From Pseudomonadota bacterium (lineage in GTDB: Bacteria > Pseudomonadota > Alphaproteobacteria > Rhizobiales > Xanthobacteraceae), in the NCBI GenBank assembly GCA_023404675.1, contig JAEYAW010000013.1, forward strand, positions 434,001 to 498,000: a stretch of 64,000 bases of DNA. Reading direction: 5' to 3'. The stretch's first letter is position 1, and each line of letters begins with the position of its first letter. A program made the translations under genes and the position numbers. Shown here one piece after another: positions 59,652 through 64,000 of this stretch. Below the pieces are notes generated by a model. It worked only from the letters and a program-made list of their open reading frames with translations. It made no database searches and had not been told where the DNA came from.

Positions 59652-60495
59652 GATCACAATGAGCCAACCAGCGCCGTCCGGCGATGCCTCCGCCGTCGCA
59701 CCGAAAAAGACCGCGAAGTCCGCTCGTTTCGGCTTCGTTACACCGGTCGCGACGCTCGCTTTGTGCATCCTGCTGTGGGAAGCGATTGTCTACGTCTTCA
59801 AGGTGCCGACCTATATCGTGCCGCCGCCGAGCGCAATCTTTCATCGGGCCGTGGCCGAGCATCAGTTTCTGTTCAAGCACGCGGTGTCGACGAGCTGGGC
59901 CATCCTGCTCGGCTTCGCCTGGGCGTTCGTGATCGGCATTCCGCTTGCGACGATCATGGTCTATTCGGAGGGACTGCGGCGCGCGATCTATCCGCTGCTG
60001 ATCATCGCGCAGGTGCTGCCGAAGGTCGCGCTGGCTCCGCTGTTCATCGTGTGGTTCGGATTCGGCATGATCCCGAAAGTGGTGATGACCTTCCTGATCG
60101 CATTGTTTCCCATCGTGATCGATACGCTGGCGGGTTTGTCGGCGGTGCGCCCGGAAAGCCTGATGCTGCTGCGTTCCATGGGCGCGACGCGTTGGCAGTC
60201 GTTCTGGAAGGTGCGTCTGCCGACGGCGCTGCCGCATATCTTCTCGGGACTCAAGATCGCCATGACCTTCGCTGTGGTCGGTGCCATCGTCGCCGAGTTC
60301 GTCGCCTCCGATGCCGGCCTTGGTTACGTACTGGTGGACGCACGGGCCAATCTCGACATGGTGATGGTGTTCGCCGCCATCATCTGGCTGGTGCTGCTCG
60401 GATTCATCTTCTTCTTCATCGTTGAGTTCGGCGAGCGCCTGCTCGTCAAGGGGCGCGGCGCGCGCCGCAGCAACGAACTCGGCGCGGGTCTTTAG
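59644..60495 (+). CDS. ABC transporter permease, SsuC/TauC type
   Basis: The 283-residue permease has six helices and a polar 30-residue N-terminal tail ('SGDASAVAPKKTAKSAR'). It has 'VPTYIVPPPSAIF', the standard family start, and the ATPase-contact loop 'LRSMGATRWQSFWKVRLPTALPHIFSGLK'. ATG 59644 overlaps the ATPase gene. With the previous two genes it forms a complete importer. Confidence 0.95.
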   Translation: MTEITMSQPAPSGDASAVAPKKTAKSARFGFVTPVATLALCILLWEAIVYVFKVPTYIVPPPSAIFHRAVAEHQFLFKHAVSTSWAILLGFAWAFVIGIPLATIMVYSEGLRRAIYPLLIIAQVLPKVALAPLFIVWFGFGMIPKVVMTFLIALFPIVIDTLAGLSAVRPESLMLLRSMGATRWQSFWKVRLPTALPHIFSGLKIAMTFAVVGAIVAEFVASDAGLGYVLVDARANLDMVMVFAAIIWLVLLGFIFFFIVEFGERLLVKGRGARRSNELGAGL

Positions 60496-60530
60496 AGCCC
60501 GCTCCAATCTGACATTCAACGGAGAGTGCA

Positions 60531-60911
60531 ATGGAAGTCATCAAGACCGATATCCCGACAATGCCGAAGGGCCCGTTTTCGCAGGCGGTGAAGCATAACG
60601 GCATCGTGTATGTCGCGGGACAGGTGTCCTTCGACGGCGAGGCGGGGGCGCCGAAACTCGGCGACATCAAGGAGCAGACCCTGCAGACGCTGAAGAATCT
60701 CAAGATGGTTCTGGAAGCGTCCGGGTCTTCGCTCGACAAGATCATGAAGCTGACCTGTATCCTGCCGAACTTCCCGACCGATTATGTCGGCTTCAACGAG
60801 GCGTTCGCCGAAGTGTTCAAGGGCCCGACCTATCCGGCGCGCACCACGCTGCAGGCCGGTCTGCTCGGCGGCTTCGTCGTCGAGATCGAGGCCATCGCGG
60901 TCTGCGACTGA
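60531..60911 (+). CDS. RidA family enamine/imine deaminase
   Basis: The 126-residue Rid protein has family blocks 'PKGPFSQAVKHNGIVYVAGQV' and 'YPARTTLQAGLLGGFVVEIEAIA', with the active-site R104. Members with this Arg hydrolyse reactive enamines and imines. In a catabolic operon it probably clears the imine made by oxidising an amine. It starts 36 bases after the permease gene. Confidence 0.9.
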   Translation: MEVIKTDIPTMPKGPFSQAVKHNGIVYVAGQVSFDGEAGAPKLGDIKEQTLQTLKNLKMVLEASGSSLDKIMKLTCILPNFPTDYVGFNEAFAEVFKGPTYPARTTLQAGLLGGFVVEIEAIAVCD

Positions 60912-60988
60912 TCCGCGGGTCGTCGCATGGATACGCAAGGCCGGCGTCGCATGCGCCGGCCGGACGATCGGACTGAAGGGAGACCGTC

Positions 60989-61456
60989 ATGAGCGGCGAG
61001 ACATTCTACGAAAGCCTGATGCGCCGTCAGGCGGAGACCTACACCTATCGCGGCAAACTCATCATCAAGGCCAAGGATGTGCAGTGGCACACCAGCCCCC
61101 AGGGCCGCAATGCCGTGATCGTCGATGAAACCACCGGCATGAACGCCAAGTTCTTCGGCATGCTGCTGACCGAAATTCCCGCCGGCGGCATGTCGGGCCT
61201 GCATCAGCATACGTTCGAGGCTGTGGCCTACGTGCTGGAAGGGCGTGGCCGTGAAGTCATCGGCGACCAGACCATCGATTGGGAGGTCGGCGATACGTTC
61301 TATCTGCCGCCGAACGTTCCGCACCGGCACATCAATCGCGATCCGGACAAGCCGGCGAAGATCATGCAGATCGAGGCCTGGCCGCTGCCGATCTTCATGG
61401 GCATTTCCCGCCTCGATCAGTTCGAGCCTGCCGGCCCCGCGCCAAAGCAGGACTGA
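60989..61456 (+). CDS. Cupin-domain protein
   Basis: This 155-residue cupin has metal ligands in 'GLHQHTFEAVAYVLEGRG' (H72, H74) and 'LPPNVPHRHINRDP' (H112/H114). The N-terminal 30 residues 'FYESLMRRQAETYTYRGKLIIKAKD' are family-specific. The role may be a dioxygenase or isomerase acting on the pathway intermediate. GGGAGA lies before the ATG. It is between RidA and an SDR on the same strand. Confidence 0.85.
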   Translation: MSGETFYESLMRRQAETYTYRGKLIIKAKDVQWHTSPQGRNAVIVDETTGMNAKFFGMLLTEIPAGGMSGLHQHTFEAVAYVLEGRGREVIGDQTIDWEVGDTFYLPPNVPHRHINRDPDKPAKIMQIEAWPLPIFMGISRLDQFEPAGPAPKQD

Positions 61457-61491
61457 GCGTCGGGCATTCTAAACATCGATCGGGGTTTGAT

Positions 61492-62292
61492 ATGAGACTG
61501 CAAGGCAAGGTTGCCATCATCACCGGCGCGGCAAAGGGCATCGGCGCGGCCACCGCCGCGATGTTCGCGCGCGAGGGCGCGGCGCTGGGGCTGATGGACA
61601 AGGACGAGGCGACGCTTCAGGCCACGGCCGCGGAGTTGAGCAGCAAGGGCGCCAGGGTGGTCGCGCTGGGCGGCGATGTCACCAGCGCGGGTGACATCAA
61701 GGCCACGGTCGATGCGGCCGTGAAGGCGTTCGGTCCCGTGACGGTTCTGGTGAACAACGCGGGCGTAACGCTGACGCGGCCGTTCGTCGAGACCACCGTC
61801 GAGGATGTGGACTTCCTCGTCGGCGTCAACATCAAGGGCCTGATGCTGGCAAGCCAGGCCGTGATCCCGTTGATGGCCGAAGCGGGCGGCGGCGCGATCG
61901 TGCATGACGCATCCAATGCCGGCATTGTCGGTCGTCCGTGGCAGCCGATGTATGGCGCGACCAAGGCGGGCGTGGTGTCGCTCACCAAGTCGATGGCGCT
62001 GTCGCTGGCGAAACAGAACATCCGCGTCAACTGCATCTGCCCCGGCTCGATCGATACGCCGATGCTGCGCGGCGCGCTCGCGTCCTCGGGAAACTTCGAT
62101 CTCAACTGGAAGCGGACCGAGATGGTGATCCCGCTCGGCCGGATCGGGCAGGCCGACGACATCGCCGCCGCCACTCTGTTTCTCGCCTCGGACGAAGCCC
62201 GCTATATCACGGGCGTCGCGCTTCCGGTCGATGGCGGGCGCACATCGGGCGTGCCCGAAACCTCACATCTGGGAATGGACGTTTCGAACTGA
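61492..62292 (+). CDS. SDR family oxidoreductase
   Basis: The 266-residue classical SDR has 'TGAAKGIG' (11-18), 'NNAG' (88-91), catalytic S141, Y154 and K158 ('SNAG', 'YGATK'), and D36 that favours NAD. It probably oxidises an alcohol intermediate of the pathway. ATG 61492 is chosen; the frame upstream overlaps the cupin gene and lacks family similarity. It starts 35 bases after the cupin gene. Confidence 0.92.
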   Translation: MRLQGKVAIITGAAKGIGAATAAMFAREGAALGLMDKDEATLQATAAELSSKGARVVALGGDVTSAGDIKATVDAAVKAFGPVTVLVNNAGVTLTRPFVETTVEDVDFLVGVNIKGLMLASQAVIPLMAEAGGGAIVHDASNAGIVGRPWQPMYGATKAGVVSLTKSMALSLAKQNIRVNCICPGSIDTPMLRGALASSGNFDLNWKRTEMVIPLGRIGQADDIAAATLFLASDEARYITGVALPVDGGRTSGVPETSHLGMDVSN

Positions 62293-62332
62293 AGACCGTC
62301 CTGTTCTCCTTTTTCAATAACCCCGCGAGTGC

Positions 62333-63478
62333 ATGATGCTCCCTCTTTCCGGGATAACCGTAATCGAATTCTGCCAGATCGCTGCCGGACCATTCTCCGG
62401 CATGCTGCTGGCGGATATGGGTGCCGACGTCATCAAGGTGGAATCCCCCGATGGTGATGGCATGCGGGCGTGGCCGCCGATCACCGGCGGCTATTCCGAG
62501 AACTTTGCGTCGCTGAACCGCAACAAGCGATCCGTCGTTCTCAACCTGAAGGATCCCGAGGATCTGAAGCGGGCGCGGCAGCTCTGCCTGTCCGCGGATG
62601 TCGTGTTGGAAAACTTCCGGCCCGGCGTGATGAACCGGCTCGGGCTCGGCTATGCCGAACTGAGCAAGCTGTCACCGAAGCTGATCTATTGCTCGATCTC
62701 GGCCTATGGCCAGCAAGGCCCGCGCGCCAGCGAGGGCGGCTTCGACGTGACGCTGCAGGCGGTGGCGGGCGTGATGAGCGTCACCGGCGAGCCGGGCGGG
62801 GCGCCCGTGAAAAGCGGCGTGCCGCTGGCGGATTTCTCGGCCGGGCTCTACGCGGCGTTTTCCGTGACGAGCATGTTGCGCCGGGTCCAGCAGGACGGCG
62901 TCGGCGGCCATATAGACGTGCCGATGCTGGGCGCCACGCTTGGCGTCTCGGCGTTGCAGACCAGCGAATATTTCGGCAGCGGCAAGGATCCGCGCAAGCT
63001 CGGCTCCGCGCATCCGCGCAATGCGCCGTATCAGGCCTTCCGCTGCAAGGACGGCTATTTCGTGCTCGCGGCAGGCAACAATGATCTGTTCCGGCGCGCC
63101 TGCGAGGCGATCGACCGGACCGAGCTGGTGAAGGACGATCGCTTCCAGAGCCCGCTGCTGCGCGCAAAGAATCAGGAGGCGCTGCGCGACCTGCTGGAGA
63201 CTTCGTTCGCGACGCTGACGGCGGAAACCTGCCTCTCGATCATGCGCGAGCGCGGCGTGCCCTGTGCGCCGATCAACACCTATTCCGAGGCGCTGGCCGA
63301 CGAGCAGGTGGCCCATTACGGCTGGGTGCAGCCGGTGACGCTGCCCGGCGGCGGACAGACCAGGACGTTCATCAGCCCGGTCAAAGTAACGGGCCTCGAT
63401 TTCGGGATTCGCCGCCCGCCGCCGGCACTCGGCGAGCATACGGACGAGGTCTTCGCGGACCTTGCCGCCAACGCGTAA
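62333..63478 (+). CDS. CaiB/BaiF family class III CoA-transferase
   Basis: The 381-residue CoA-transferase has 'VIEFCQIAAGPFSGMLLADMG' and 'ADVIKVESPDGDG' near the start. The catalytic Asp is D167 in 'SGVPLADFSAGLYA', and 'PMLGATLGVSALQ' follows. It moves CoA from one acyl-CoA to another acid, which activates a product for further degradation. A second ATG is at 62336. It is followed closely by a cystathionine beta-lyase-like gene. Confidence 0.93.
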   Translation: MMLPLSGITVIEFCQIAAGPFSGMLLADMGADVIKVESPDGDGMRAWPPITGGYSENFASLNRNKRSVVLNLKDPEDLKRARQLCLSADVVLENFRPGVMNRLGLGYAELSKLSPKLIYCSISAYGQQGPRASEGGFDVTLQAVAGVMSVTGEPGGAPVKSGVPLADFSAGLYAAFSVTSMLRRVQQDGVGGHIDVPMLGATLGVSALQTSEYFGSGKDPRKLGSAHPRNAPYQAFRCKDGYFVLAAGNNDLFRRACEAIDRTELVKDDRFQSPLLRAKNQEALRDLLETSFATLTAETCLSIMRERGVPCAPINTYSEALADEQVAHYGWVQPVTLPGGGQTRTFISPVKVTGLDFGIRRPPPALGEHTDEVFADLAANA

Positions 63479-63487
63479 GCGCTTGCG

Positions 63488-64000
63488 ATGACGGACGATC
63501 GCGTGAGAAAAGCCCGTCCCCGTTCGCGTCTCGTGCACATGGGGCGTGAGGCCGACCTGCCGGCCGCCGTCAATCCGCCGATCCAGCGCGGCAGCACCTA
63601 TTTGCATGACTCTGTTGCCTCGCTGCGCGCGGCGGAGAAAGCGCGTGCCGAAGGTCATCGCGCCAGGGCTTACGGTCGGCGCGGCACCGAGACCAGTTTT
63701 CTGCTGGAAGACGCGCTGACCGAGATGGAAGGCGGCGCGGGCGCGCGGCTGGCCTCGTCCGGGTTGGCCGCGAACGCGCTGGTGTTTCAGGCGCTGCTGC
63801 GCCCTGGCGATCACGCGGTGATCGGCGACGGCGTCTACGGGCCGGTGCGGCGCTATGCGGCCAAGGTGCTGGCCGCATTCGGAATCGATTTCGATTTCTG
63901 CGCGGCCGATGCGAGCGATCTGGCGGCGAAGATCACGCCGCGCACGCGCCTCGTCTATGTCGAGACGCCGGGATCGACCTTGTTCGAAGTGGTCGATCTG
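63488..64000 (+). CDS. Cystathionine beta-lyase-like PLP enzyme (partial, runs off the window)
   Basis: The first 171 codons are present and open to the end. The product starts 'MTDDRVRKARPRSRLVHMG', then has 'AVNPPIQRGSTYLHDS', 'AYGRRGTETSFLLEDAL' with the Tyr/Arg pair that binds PLP phosphate of the neighbouring subunit, 'LASSGLAANALVFQALL' and 'YVETPGSTLFEVVDL'. The PLP lysine is beyond the window. It fits the Cys/Met-metabolism (MetC-like) family. It follows the CoA-transferase by 9 bases, so it may belong to the pathway operon and act on a sulfur compound. Confidence 0.88.
   Translation, partial: MTDDRVRKARPRSRLVHMGREADLPAAVNPPIQRGSTYLHDSVASLRAAEKARAEGHRARAYGRRGTETSFLLEDALTEMEGGAGARLASSGLAANALVFQALLRPGDHAVIGDGVYGPVRRYAAKVLAAFGIDFDFCAADASDLAAKITPRTRLVYVETPGSTLFEVVDL

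Overview
The window is a high-GC, gene-dense stretch of an alphaproteobacterial chromosome. Three things point to the Nitrobacteraceae/Bradyrhizobiaceae (Bradyrhizobium, Rhodopseudomonas, Afipia and relatives), but this is inference without a search: the dnaG-rpoD order, a DnaG lacking the zinc ligands, and intergenic palindromes of the 'gtagcccggatgaagc...' and 'catggccgggcttgacccgg' kinds. I see no rRNA, tRNA, CRISPR array, transposase or phage gene.

Layout. 0.1-11.5 kb is housekeeping and small accessory genes: a gamma-glutamylcyclotransferase-like protein, a DUF2798 membrane protein, TspO, RpoD and DnaG, an MFS exporter, an N-formylglutamate amidohydrolase, two transglutaminase-like proteins and an SDR. 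11.5-12.5 kb is nearly gene-free and holds a truncated zinc-ribbon ORF and a 17-bp tandem repeat. 12.5-15.4 kb carries a cysteine hydrolase, a flavoprotein monooxygenase and a divergent porphobilinogen-deaminase-like protein. 15.6-20.4 kb is the glycine cleavage operon gcvT-gcvH-gcvP behind a tandem glycine riboswitch, and alaS diverges from it. 23.4-27.6 kb has a universal stress protein with an FNR/FixK-type box, isocitrate dehydrogenase, and a TrmJ-type RNA methyltransferase fused to a DUF559 domain. 27.8-30.4 kb is an acyl-CoA module (DUF35 protein, SCP-x-type thiolase, hydroxyacyl-CoA-type SDR). 31-35 kb has an orphan branched-chain-type binding protein and a divergent ThDP-enzyme/HpcH-aldolase pair. 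35-40.7 kb is a heavy-metal RND efflux operon.

40.9-49.2 kb is a catabolic island: cupin, MarR regulator, a complete Liv-type ABC importer, an HpaB-family flavin hydroxylase and an alpha/beta hydrolase. Its control regions are AT-rich, with a perfect FNR/FixK-like box and repeated operator-like words. 49.5-50.7 kb is decayed DNA with a frameshifted GST-like remnant. 50.7-54 kb carries two exporters and an MBL-fold hydrolase.

54-64 kb is a second and less familiar catabolic island: two NMT1/SsuA-type binding proteins, a LysR regulator, a flavin-containing monooxygenase, an ABC ATPase and permease, RidA, cupin, SDR, a class III CoA-transferase and the start of a cystathionine beta-lyase-like enzyme that runs off the window. 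The order suggests import of a small N- or S-containing compound, oxygenation, imine hydrolysis, oxidation and CoA activation. The substrate cannot be read from sequence. This island and the 41-49 kb island are the best candidates for an undescribed system.
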